Positions 1-7,886 of a DNA stretch of 64,000 nt are shown one piece after another; position 1 is the first letter of the stretch, and each line of letters opens with the position of its first letter. The notes under the pieces are model-generated. The model was not told the origin of the DNA, did no database searches, and worked only from the letters and a program-made list of their open reading frames with translations. The stretch is taken from contig UQCW01000004.1 of the NCBI GenBank assembly GCA_900539625.1, positions 50,065 through 114,064 on the forward strand, read 5' to 3'. Both the position numbers and the translations under genes were made by a program. The DNA is from an uncultured Prevotella sp. GTDB lineage: Bacteria > Bacteroidota > Bacteroidia > Bacteroidales > Bacteroidaceae.

Positions 1-30
1 GTTCTTGTGATACAGAAATGGCTCGCCCAA

Positions 31-72
31 AATAAACAGATTGCCTAACACAATAAACAGATTGCCTAACAC
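31..72. repeat. 21-bp tandem duplication
   Basis: Two adjacent identical 21-bp copies (31-51 and 52-72), each beginning AATAAACAGATTGCC. They lie just upstream of the first gene's preferred start at 83. An in-frame ATG at 41 falls inside the first copy, which makes that longer start less likely. Function unknown; it may be a replication-slippage duplication in a leader. Confidence 0.85.
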
Positions 73-82
73 AAACCGAGAA

Positions 83-508
83 ATGAAATTAAGAAATGTC
101 CTGCTTCTGCTGTTTGCTTTTGCCATGCTTGTAGCTACGGCTCAGCCTGCGTCCAATCCATACAAGGGAACCTTCGTTTGTAAAATGGCGCAGATCACGC
201 TCTGCCTTGATGCCTATGGTGAAAACATAGAAGTTCCTGGGCTGTCGTTTCTTGGAAAAACAAATGGCTATCTTTCAGGAACCGGTGTTTATGGTATCTG
301 GATGATTACGAGTTGTGAAAAGCAGGGTGATGCTCTTCGAATACGTTTAAGTAATGATACGGGTTCCGACTCACAAACGGTTATATTCAAGCAAGTTAAC
401 GATAGCATTTTTTCTTATAGAGCCGTGGGCGGCAATGTCATTAAGAAGGTTCAGCACCGCAAATTAGTAAAGATAGAAGACACGCTGGAGTTCCAACTAA
501 AAAAATGA
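83..508 (+). CDS. Small secreted protein of unknown function
   Basis: The 141-residue product starts with MKLRNVLLLLFAFAMLVATA, a typical Sec signal peptide probably cut after the Ala-Gln region, so it should be periplasmic or surface exposed. I chose the ATG at 83 because the upstream in-frame ATG at 41 would put a polar stretch before the signal and lies in a tandem repeat. The mature part is short, rich in beta-prone residues, and has alternating Gly/Ser/Thr turns compatible with a small lipocalin-like barrel, but I recognise no family motif. It sits 66 bp upstream of the polysaccharide-export gene on the same strand, so cotranscription is possible. Confidence 0.6.
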   Translation: MKLRNVLLLLFAFAMLVATAQPASNPYKGTFVCKMAQITLCLDAYGENIEVPGLSFLGKTNGYLSGTGVYGIWMITSCEKQGDALRIRLSNDTGSDSQTVIFKQVNDSIFSYRAVGGNVIKKVQHRKLVKIEDTLEFQLKK

Positions 509-574
509 GGAATAGCAGCTGTGAAGTCCCGCATAAGTTTGTAATTACCTAAAAATAACAATACATCAAGAAGC

Positions 575-3043
575 ATGAAATGCCTTAGAATACTTTCAGC
601 AATCTTGCTGGCCTTGTGTCTTTCGTTTCAATACGCTCAAGCTCAGACTGGCAGTTCAATGACCGACAAGCAAGTCAAAGAGTATATCATCCGTGAGCAT
701 AACAAAGGCACATCACCCCAGCAGATTATAACAAAACTCGTTGAGAAGGGCGTTCCTGTCGACCAGTTGAGACGTGTCAAAAAAGATCTGGAAAAGGAAC
801 AAGCCAAGAAGCAAGACAACACTTTCGGAACTAAAGCCCCCGTTCGCTCTGACGATTCCTCTGAGACGCTTCGGCAGAGAAAACCAAACGGCGATAAAAA
901 GGACGAGAGCATGTCGGCAATGGAAGAGGCATCTCGAAAAAAGAATAGCAGCGAACTTTTTGATTTTGAGGATGAAGCGTGGGAACAGTTGGATTCTATT
1001 CCGCAGAAAAAGAATATCAAGCGCGTGATTTTCGGGCATGACATATTCAACAATAAGAAACTCACGTTTGAACCCGAGATGAATATAGCCACGCCGTCAG
1101 ACTATAAGTTGGGCCCTGGCGATGCTGTCTTCATCGACATTTGGGGCGCTTCGCAGAAATCAATCTCGTCAACGGTGTCTCCTGAGGGCGAAATCGACAT
1201 TGAGGGATTCGGGCCAATCCAGGTGAGCGGTCTGACGGTTGCGCAAGCAAATAGCCGACTCAAGGCGACCATCGGGAGCAGATACAGCGGGTCGAACATC
1301 AAATTAAGTGTCGGGCAGACGAAAACAATTTCGGTCAACGTTATGGGAGCCGTTGAAACGCCGGGGACTTATACTCTGTCGGCCTTCTCCACCGTTTTCC
1401 ATGCCCTCTATATGGCTGGCGGTGTCAGTGAGATTGGTTCGTTGCGCGACATCCGTGTTTTCAGAAATGGACGTCAGATTTCAACGGTGGACATCTACGA
1501 CTACATCTTAAACGGGAAACTCTCGGGCAACATCAAACTTAGTTCTGGCGACATCATCATCGTCAACCCTTATGAGTGTCTGGTCAATATCACAGGCAAG
1601 ATCAAGCGCCCCATGTTCTATGAAATGAAAAAGAACGAGAGCGTAGCGACGCTTCTGAAATATGCTGGTGGTTTTGCTGGCGATGCCTATACGAAAAACC
1701 TCCGTTTGGTCAGAAAAGCTGGAGGCGTGAAATCAGTGTACACCATCGACGAATTTGAGCGCACGAGTTTTCAGCTTATGGATGAAGACTCAGTTTTCGT
1801 TGACTCCACCCTCAATCGATATTCAAATATGGTTGAGATAAAAGGCGCTGTTTTCCGTCCGGGAATGTATCAGGTCGACGGGAATATTTCAACAGTTCGC
1901 CAGCTCATTGAGCGTGCCGGCGGAATGACAGAAGACGCCGTCACCACCCGTGGCATCATGCACCGCATGACAAAAGAACGGTCGTTGCAAGCTGTTTCGT
2001 TGGATTTAAAAGGAATCATGGAGCACACATCTCCCGACGTGTCTCTCCAGAATGAAGACGTCATCTATATTCCAAGCAACAGAGAGCGCAAGTTGCAACG
2101 CTTCCTGAAAATTGCAGGTGAGGTGCAGCATCCTGGGGAATTTGATTATGCCGAAGGTACCACGCTTGAGGATTTGATTTTGCGTGCCGGAGGACTGACG
2201 GATGCCGCTTCGCTCATCAAAATCGAAGTGTCGCGGCGCATTCGTAATGCTTCAGCAACCAAGGCTCCCTTGTTTGTGGCGAAGACCTATAGCTTTGAAA
2301 TGAAAGACGGGTTCGTTGTCACGGGGGAACCAGGGTTCGTTTTGGAACCGTATGATGAAATCTACGTCAGAAAATCGCCTGGTTATGTCGGACAAGAGCA
2401 CGTTCTCGTTGACGGGGAAGTCGCCTTTGCCGGAACCTATGTGCTGACCCGTAAAAACTATCGCTTGAGCGACCTCATCAATGCAGCGGGTGGCATCAAC
2501 GAACAGGCATATATCGGTGGTGCCAAACTGATTAGAAAGATGTCTGAAGAAGAGAAAAAAAAATACCAGACCATCCTGACGGGTGCCCTCAAAAACGATT
2601 CCCTGACAAGCAAACTCCAAGTGGGAGATGAGCGATATATCGGAATAGACTTGGCTGGTGCCATCGCCCATCCAGGCAGCGAACAATGGGATGTGGTGCT
2701 GCAAGACGGCGACCATTTGATCATTCCGCAGCAAAACAACACCGTTTCCATCAACGGCGAAGTGCTCTATCCCAACACCGTTACTTACAAAGACGGAGCA
2801 TCGCTCGACTACTACATCGACCAAGCGGGCGGATATGGTGAAAAGGCACGCAAAAAACGCGTGTTTGCCATTCAGATGAACGGTACGGTCACCAGAGTGA
2901 AATCGGCAAAAGACATTTTGCCCGGATGCGAAATCATCGTTCCGATGAAGAAAGAGCGTAAGCGAATGACCTTCAGCGAAATCATGAGCCTTGGCTCCAT
3001 CACTGCGACGCTGGGTGCCGTCATCGCGACACTGGTGAAATAG
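575..3043 (+). CDS. SLBB-domain polysaccharide export outer-membrane protein
   Basis: The 822-residue protein has a signal peptide (residues 1 to ~23, ending AQA), a charged Lys/Glu/Ser-rich region to ~150, a poly_export (Wza-like) domain around 165-245 containing YKLGPGDAVFIDIWG, and then a series of SLBB-type repeats. These can be followed by recurring motifs such as V.V.GAV..PG.Y and L..AGG. A hydrophobic segment near the C-terminus may anchor it. Proteins of this family form the outer-membrane channel for capsule or exopolysaccharide export together with a Wzc-like partner, which is not in the window. It is longer than enteric Wza (~380 aa), as is usual for multi-SLBB Bacteroidetes homologues. 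It ends with tandem stops (TAG, then TAA 6 bp later) and is followed by a strong terminator. Confidence 0.9.
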   Translation: MKCLRILSAILLALCLSFQYAQAQTGSSMTDKQVKEYIIREHNKGTSPQQIITKLVEKGVPVDQLRRVKKDLEKEQAKKQDNTFGTKAPVRSDDSSETLRQRKPNGDKKDESMSAMEEASRKKNSSELFDFEDEAWEQLDSIPQKKNIKRVIFGHDIFNNKKLTFEPEMNIATPSDYKLGPGDAVFIDIWGASQKSISSTVSPEGEIDIEGFGPIQVSGLTVAQANSRLKATIGSRYSGSNIKLSVGQTKTISVNVMGAVETPGTYTLSAFSTVFHALYMAGGVSEIGSLRDIRVFRNGRQISTVDIYDYILNGKLSGNIKLSSGDIIIVNPYECLVNITGKIKRPMFYEMKKNESVATLLKYAGGFAGDAYTKNLRLVRKAGGVKSVYTIDEFERTSFQLMDEDSVFVDSTLNRYSNMVEIKGAVFRPGMYQVDGNISTVRQLIERAGGMTEDAVTTRGIMHRMTKERSLQAVSLDLKGIMEHTSPDVSLQNEDVIYIPSNRERKLQRFLKIAGEVQHPGEFDYAEGTTLEDLILRAGGLTDAASLIKIEVSRRIRNASATKAPLFVAKTYSFEMKDGFVVTGEPGFVLEPYDEIYVRKSPGYVGQEHVLVDGEVAFAGTYVLTRKNYRLSDLINAAGGINEQAYIGGAKLIRKMSEEEKKKYQTILTGALKNDSLTSKLQVGDERYIGIDLAGAIAHPGSEQWDVVLQDGDHLIIPQQNNTVSINGEVLYPNTVTYKDGASLDYYIDQAGGYGEKARKKRVFAIQMNGTVTRVKSAKDILPGCEIIVPMKKERKRMTFSEIMSLGSITATLGAVIATLVK

Positions 3044-3060
3044 CGATAAAATAAAAAAGA

Positions 3061-3104
3061 AAGAACAGGAAGAGGAAAGCAACATACCCCTTCCTGTTCT
3101 TTTT
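3061..3104 (+). terminator. Rho-independent terminator after the SLBB gene
   Basis: A perfect 12-bp inverted repeat (AAGAACAGGAAG at 3061-3072, CTTCCTGTTCTT at 3090-3101) is followed by a T run. It lies 17 bp past the stop codon of the export protein gene. Confidence 0.85.
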
Positions 3105-3182
3105 GCTATACCGAAACGACATAGCACAATATGTGCCAACAAGAAAAGCCCCGATACTATTGTTATATTCAACGGAAAAACG

Positions 3183-3190
3183 TAACTTTG
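3183..3190 (+). promoter_or_regulatory. Bacteroidetes -7 element upstream of pfp
   Basis: TAACTTTG matches the Bacteroidetes -7 consensus TAnnTTTG. It would give a leader of roughly 220 nt before the pfp start at 3417, unusually long for this window. A clear TTTG at -33 is not seen (a TTG lies near 3159). Confidence 0.5.
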
Positions 3191-3416
3191 CTTCGTTAAG
3201 GAGCCAAACGGAAAACGAAAAAGCCGTGTTCGGAAATATCCAGCATAGCGGGGCATGTCCCTCTCGGAAATTCCATGCACTTGCGGAGAATTCCATCGCT
3301 TCTGGCAGACTTCAGGAAAATGCAAACATTTCGATGAAATCTCGGGAGCGATATAACGGATTATCGGGGGTCGCCCTCCAAATAAGAATAATCACCCTAA
3401 ATACAAATAAATCATT

Positions 3417-5057
3417 ATGGAAAAAAGCGCATTACAAATTGCACGTGCTGCCTATCAGCCAAAACTCCCCCTCGGACTTCGTGGCAACGTCAGCATCAAA
3501 GAAGGTGAGCCAACTCAGAGTGTAGGCAACCAAGAAGAAATCAAAGCCCTCTTCCCCAATACTTATGGTATGCCTTTGGTGGAATTTGTACCAACAGACG
3601 TCAAGAAAGAATATGCTCCGATGAACATCGGCATCATCCTCTCAGGCGGTCAGGCTCCTGGTGGTCACAACGTAATCTGCGGTCTTTACGACGAACTGAA
3701 GAAGCAAAACAAGTCAAATAAGCTCTATGGTTTCCTTATGGGTCCTGGCGGCTTGGTTGACCACAAATACATCGAGCTGACCGATGCCATCATCGACGAA
3801 TATCGCAACACTGGCGGTTTCGATATGATTGGTTCTGGTCGCACCAAACTCGAATTGGAAGATCAGTTTGAATCTGGTTTGGAAATCATTCGTGAACTCG
3901 GCATCAAGGCTGTCGTAATCATCGGTGGCGACGACTCCAACACTAACGCTTGCGTTTTGGCTGAATACTATGCTGCCAAGAACTATGGCATTCAGGTCAT
4001 CGGTTGCCCGAAAACCATTGATGGCGACTTGAAGAACGACCAGATTGAAACCAGCTTTGGTTTCGACACAGCCTGCAAAACATACGCAGAAGTCATCGGC
4101 AACATCCAGCGCGACGCCAACTCAGCCCGCAAATATTGGCACTTCATCAAATTGATGGGCCGTTCAGCAAGCCACATCGCCTTGGAGTGTGCATTGCAGT
4201 GCCAGCCAAACGTCTGCATCGTCAGCGAAGAGGTTGAAGAAAAGAACATGACGCTCGACGATATCGTTACGTACATTGCCAACGTTGTTGCAAAGCGTGC
4301 CGCCAACGGCAACAACTTCGGAACAGTTCTCATCCCCGAAGGTCTGATCGAGTTCATCCCCGCAATGAAGAAACTCATTGCTGAACTCAACGATTTGCTT
4401 GCACAGCCCGAGGCCGCAGAAGTTGCAGCCGACGAACAGCGTGCTTGGATTCTCGGCAAGCTCTCCTCAGAAAACGCCGCCATCTACGAAAGCCTCCCAG
4501 AAGGTGTTGCCAAGCAGCTCACCATGGAGCGCGACCCGCACGGAAACGTACAGGTTTCTCTCATCGAAACAGAAAAGCTCCTTTCTGAAATGGTTGCCAA
4601 GAAATTAAACGCTTGGAAAAAAGCAGGCAAGTTCTGCGGCAAGTTTGCAGCACAACACCACTTCTTCGGCTACGAAGGACGTTGCGCCGCTCCTTCCAAC
4701 TACGATGCCGACTATTGCTACGCACTCGGCACAAGCGCAGCCCAGCTCGTTGCCAATGGCAAGACAGGCTACATGGCCATCGTCAAGAACACAACGGCTC
4801 CTGCAGAAGAATGGGTTGCCGGCGGTGTGCCCATCACGATGATGATGAACATGGAACGTCGTAATGGCGAAATGAAGCCCGTAATCCGCAAGGCATTGGT
4901 TCGTTTGGACGGCGCACCTTTCAAGGAATTTGCTGCACATCGCGAAGAATGGGCAGAAAACACCTGCTTCGTATATCCTGGTCCAATTCAGTACTTCGGC
5001 CCAACAGAAGTATGCGACCAGTGCACCATGACCTTGAAGCTGGAACAAGGCAAATAA
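3417..5057 (+). CDS. pfp: Diphosphate-fructose-6-phosphate 1-phosphotransferase
   Basis: The 546-residue protein is a long-form PPi-dependent phosphofructokinase, which interconverts fructose 6-phosphate and fructose 1,6-bisphosphate using pyrophosphate in cytosolic glycolysis. Visible family motifs are the glycine-rich [24 protein letters not shown], and the catalytic [10 protein letters not shown]. The GGDD form, with Asp where ATP enzymes have Gly, is the known marker of PPi use. The conserved [12 protein letters not shown] follows. Length and N-terminal sequence fit the ~550-aa family. It stands alone, with a long possible leader upstream and a candidate structured RNA downstream. Confidence 0.95.
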   Translation: MEKSALQIARAAYQPKLPLGLRGNVSIKEGEPTQSVGNQEEIKALFPNTYGMPLVEFVPTDVKKEYAPMNIGIILSGGQAPGGHNVICGLYDELKKQNKSNKLYGFLMGPGGLVDHKYIELTDAIIDEYRNTGGFDMIGSGRTKLELEDQFESGLEIIRELGIKAVVIIGGDDSNTNACVLAEYYAAKNYGIQVIGCPKTIDGDLKNDQIETSFGFDTACKTYAEVIGNIQRDANSARKYWHFIKLMGRSASHIALECALQCQPNVCIVSEEVEEKNMTLDDIVTYIANVVAKRAANGNNFGTVLIPEGLIEFIPAMKKLIAELNDLLAQPEAAEVAADEQRAWILGKLSSENAAIYESLPEGVAKQLTMERDPHGNVQVSLIETEKLLSEMVAKKLNAWKKAGKFCGKFAAQHHFFGYEGRCAAPSNYDADYCYALGTSAAQLVANGKTGYMAIVKNTTAPAEEWVAGGVPITMMMNMERRNGEMKPVIRKALVRLDGAPFKEFAAHREEWAENTCFVYPGPIQYFGPTEVCDQCTMTLKLEQGK

Positions 5058-5124
5058 TACCCCCGTGTTGTGCCAACCGCCAGGAACTGCGAGGTTCCCA
5101 GTGGTAACACACACACGCCATAGG

Positions 5125-5262
5125 AAGGTTGATGAGTTTTCGAGAGATAAGTAGGAGAACTGAAATAACATGTTGCTCAGACAGTTTGCTGAAAAGCAAC
5201 CGTCTTGAAACAACAAGCATCCGTTTAAACACATCCTCTCACCACTCGTCAACCTTTTTTTA
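5125..5262 (+). ncRNA. Candidate structured small RNA or long-looped terminator
   Basis: A 13-bp closing stem (AAGGTTGATGAGT at 5125-5137 with ACTCGTCAACCTT at 5244-5256, one G-U wobble) encloses ~106 nt and runs straight into seven T residues. An inner hairpin GTTGCT...AGCAAC (around 5172-5200) lies inside. The long closed loop with its own substructure is more elaborate than an ordinary terminator. No good -7 element is visible directly upstream, so it could also be the processed 3' end of pfp mRNA. Not matched to a known RNA family. Confidence 0.35.
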
Positions 5263-5419
5263 ACACTCACACGCACGAACAGCCAGCGAAGAGCCAGCAC
5301 GCAGAAAAATGCCACTTGCAGGCACAAGCGCAACCTAAACCATGTCGCCACCATTTGGGTGCCGACAAACCACCAACCAAACAAACATTTCAGGCTGCCA
5401 AGGCAGCAACCAGTCAAAC

Positions 5420-6259
5420 ATGGCAAGAAGAAAAGCGAGAACAGGCACAAGAAAAAAAGGATGCGTTTCGCGCCTCCTGAAAGCGTTGGGAATCGCGCAG
5501 ATCACCGACAGAATATCCGCCCACGCCATGTGGACGGGAGCCATATTGCTTTTCGCCCTCTGCTCCATAGCCCTTTACGCCCTCCTCATCCGTCCCTACA
5601 CCGTAGCCTGGCAGGGCATCTTTGGCGACGCCAGATACCCCGAGGGCTATTCCATACGCGGAATCGACATAAGCCATCATCAAGGCAAGATCGATTGGGA
5701 CGCACTTTCCGCAGCCGAAGTCGACGGCGAGCGCCTGCGCTTCGTGTTCGTCAAAGCCACAGAAGGCGCCAATGACCTCGACACCCGCTTCAACTCCAAT
5801 TTCAAACAAGCCCGCGACAACGGCTTCGTCCGTGGCGCCTACCACTTCTTCCTGCCCAACGTCTCCGCCCGTCAGCAAGCCGACAACTTCGTGCGGCGCG
5901 TACCGTTGGAAGAAGGAGACCTACCCCCCGTCCTCGACATCGAATCCACAGGGAAACTCACGCCCTCCCAGTTGCGCGACTCAGCCCTCGTCTGGCTCCG
6001 ACTGATAGAACGGCGATATGGCGCAAAACCGATTTTATACACCTACTACAAATTCAAGACAGAATACCTCGGAACGCCCGAGTTCAGCAAATATCCCTAT
6101 TGGATAGCGCATTATTATGTCGACACCCTGCGCTATGACGGCCCCTGGAAATTCTGGCAACACACCGACAGAGGCCGCCTCAAAGGCATCAAGGGATACG
6201 TCGACATCAACTGCTACAACGGCTCAATGTACGACCTCCAGCAACTGACGCTGAAATAA
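5420..6259 (+). CDS. GH25 family lysozyme, membrane anchored
   Basis: From the ATG at 5420 the product is 279 residues: a short basic N-terminus, one transmembrane helix around residues 37-58, and a glycoside hydrolase family 25 domain. GH25 signatures are RGIDISHHQGKIDW (first catalytic Asp), FVFVKATEG, GAYHFF, and PPVLDIES carrying the Asp-x-Glu pair. The protein probably cleaves peptidoglycan in the periplasm while tethered to the inner membrane. An upstream in-frame ATG (5342) would add a 26-residue Gln/Asn/Thr-rich tail that does not look coding. C-ending codons are more frequent here than in the preceding genes. Confidence 0.9.
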   Translation: MARRKARTGTRKKGCVSRLLKALGIAQITDRISAHAMWTGAILLFALCSIALYALLIRPYTVAWQGIFGDARYPEGYSIRGIDISHHQGKIDWDALSAAEVDGERLRFVFVKATEGANDLDTRFNSNFKQARDNGFVRGAYHFFLPNVSARQQADNFVRRVPLEEGDLPPVLDIESTGKLTPSQLRDSALVWLRLIERRYGAKPILYTYYKFKTEYLGTPEFSKYPYWIAHYYVDTLRYDGPWKFWQHTDRGRLKGIKGYVDINCYNGSMYDLQQLTLK

Positions 6260-6360
6260 AAAAAGCAGAGCTTTCCCCTCCCTCCCCCTCCTCGCTTGCG
6301 AGGGAACACATCCCCCTACACACCCCAGGTCTCGTTCAACAAAACAAAAAATCAAACCAC

Positions 6361-6762
6361 ATGAAAACCATAATAACAAAAACACTATTGACCCTCTGTG
6401 CGCTTTTTGCGCTTAGCTCACTCTCCTCCTGCGAAGACGACGACTGGATGACCCGTTCAGACCTATCCGGCACCTGGCGCATAGACTACGTGATACCGTT
6501 AGACTATGGCCCCTGCCCTTATCGGCCAACCGACCGCCTTGTCTTCAATTACGATGGCCGCTTCGAGGCCTACGGTTCGAATAATTTCCGTGAAACAGGT
6601 TGGTGGGACGTCAGCCGTGATGTCATACAAATAGACTTCGATGACGATGGGCGCACAGACTTCCTTGCCACCATCCGTTCCTTCACCTCCAACCATTTGT
6701 GTCTTGATGTCAACGACCGTTACTACGAAAGTCGGTACACTCTGAATTTAAGCCGATGGTAG
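6361..6762 (+). CDS. Small lipoprotein, lipocalin-like
   Basis: The 133-residue protein begins with a lipoprotein signal ending LSSLSSC (Cys ~24 is the lipidation site) followed by an acidic EDDD stretch. Acidic residues after the Cys are often seen in Bacteroidetes surface-exported lipoproteins. The mature region has LSGTWRIDYV near its start and alternating beta strands with aromatics, a pattern of lipocalin-like Bacteroidetes lipoproteins. No ligand or partner can be inferred. It follows the GH25 gene by 100 bp on the same strand. Confidence 0.75.
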   Translation: MKTIITKTLLTLCALFALSSLSSCEDDDWMTRSDLSGTWRIDYVIPLDYGPCPYRPTDRLVFNYDGRFEAYGSNNFRETGWWDVSRDVIQIDFDDDGRTDFLATIRSFTSNHLCLDVNDRYYESRYTLNLSRW

Positions 6763-6922
6763 TTATAAGTAGTTGCGCCCGAGAGCGCACTGAAAATCAA
6801 AGAATAATGTTTTCAGCATATACAAAATAATTTAGACCATCCACAAATATAAATTGGGGCAGAAAGATTTACGCCTTCTGTCTCGTTTTGTTATCACGAT
6901 TCCCATTCGCTTTTTAATAGAA

Positions 6923-6955
6923 AGGGCATTCTGAAAATTGTGTTCAGAATGCCCT
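6923..6955. terminator. Hairpin terminator after the lipoprotein gene
   Basis: A perfect 13-bp stem (AGGGCATTCTGAA at 6923-6935, TTCAGAATGCCCT at 6943-6955) with flanking A and T tracts. It could terminate in either direction. Confidence 0.75.
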
Positions 6956-7042
6956 ATTTAATTTACTAACGCTCCCCTTAGGTCTGTTCTCTTTAATCAT
7001 TATTGTATTGTAGAAAAGTTCTGTCAATCCGCCCCCTAAGTC

Positions 7043-7184
7043 AGTCGGCGAACATCGTCCCAGATTCAACCGTGTCTGCTCCCAGAGGCGTTCGTCTCTG
7101 CTCCCAGATGCGACTGTGTCTGCTCCCTGGTGCATTCGTGTCTGCTCCCGTGTGCGTCTGTGGCTCGTTCCACGTTCGCTGACA
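7043..7184. repeat. 22-bp minisatellite bounded by inverted ends (array 1)
   Basis: Five degenerate 22-bp units of the type CTCCCAGATGCGACTGTGTC run from 7057 to 7166. The array is flanked by an inverted pair, GTCGGCGAAC (7044-7053) and GTTCGCTGAC (7174-7183, 9 of 10). The same unit and ends recur at 31613-31846. The unit length keeps several frames open, so spurious ORFs appear here. Confidence 0.8.
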
Positions 7185-7356
7185 AATACGGACAAAGAGG
7201 GAACGTGGTGTTGATGGGCGCGTGTGTGTTACATTTGAAATGTTTCCTGACTTCATCACTTTTTTGCCCCATTAGATTGCGTATGTTGAAAATCAGTGAG
7301 TTACGTAATCCAATCGGGTGGCTTAGGGTGACGCATTGACGAAGTCAGGAAAAGAA

Positions 7357-7402
7357 TCCCATTCGTCAAAAGTGTGGCAAATCACAGTTTTGACGAATGG
7401 GA
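7357..7402. terminator. Strong inverted repeat, possible terminator
   Basis: A perfect 15-bp stem (TCCCATTCGTCAAAA at 7357-7371, TTTTGACGAATGGGA at 7388-7402) with a 16-nt loop. It lies in a 1.1-kb gene-free stretch and has no clear T run, so terminator function is a guess. Confidence 0.45.
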
Positions 7403-7535
7403 AACGGCGAAAAAGCAAAAATGAATAAAATGCACAGAAATGACACGTCCTCCATTATCCTCCCCAGCCGACAGACTCTTCCCCCTCTGCGTCCAAAAAA
7501 TTTGCAAAAGCCAACGGCGATACAGAAATAATTCG

Positions 7536-7543
7536 TAACTTTG
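7536..7543 (+). promoter_or_regulatory. Possible -7 element
   Basis: TAACTTTG, a full match to TAnnTTTG, lies 344 bp before the S41 protease start, with element 7607-7799 in between. It could drive the protease with a long leader, or be a solitary match. Confidence 0.35.
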
Positions 7544-7606
7544 CTCCAGATTGGCATAGCGTTTATGGTTTGTGACACGTCAGTGTTCAGCGCGATAAAC
7601 GTTATA

Positions 7607-7799
7607 GAAGTCGTCTGAACTTTTATGAAATTCAAGATTTGCCTTTATTTTTGAGGCGTTTTGGGGTCTTGAAGAGGGAGTGTAGCGAGCTATACGACCG
7701 ATGAAAGGTCAAAAAACGGCTAAAAAGAAAGGTGAAGATGGAATGTAGAAGAACTCAAACTCCAAATCAAATCTTCGTCAGAAAAGTTCAGACAACTTC
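7607..7799. mobile_element. MITE-like element with ~32-bp inverted ends and a hairpin core
   Basis: The ends are imperfect inverted repeats: left GAAGTCGTCTGAACTTTT (from 7607), right AAAAGTTCAGACAACTTC (to 7799), with further complementarity inward (AAGATTTG / CAAATCTT). No coding capacity. A 45-nt core at 7666-7710, starting GTCTTGAAGAGGGAG and containing GTAGCGAGCTA, is closely similar to the core of the element at 13132-13310 and sits at almost the same distance from the left end (59 against 58 nt). It ends 87 bp before the protease start. Confidence 0.65.
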
Positions 7800-7886
7800 A
7801 TAGTCATTCGCTCATTAACTAACATTTTAACCCTCCTATTCGACCGCCGAATCATCGTGAGGCGAAAAACGAAAATGAAAATGAAA

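Noticed and set aside
2252..3325. 357-codon minus-strand ORF
   Set aside because: It lies opposite the conserved SLBB coding sequence and runs through its terminator; composition is not protein-like.
3103..3525. 140-codon plus-strand ORF before and into pfp
   Set aside because: It runs in another frame through the probable pfp promoter and leader and overlaps the pfp start; no domain.
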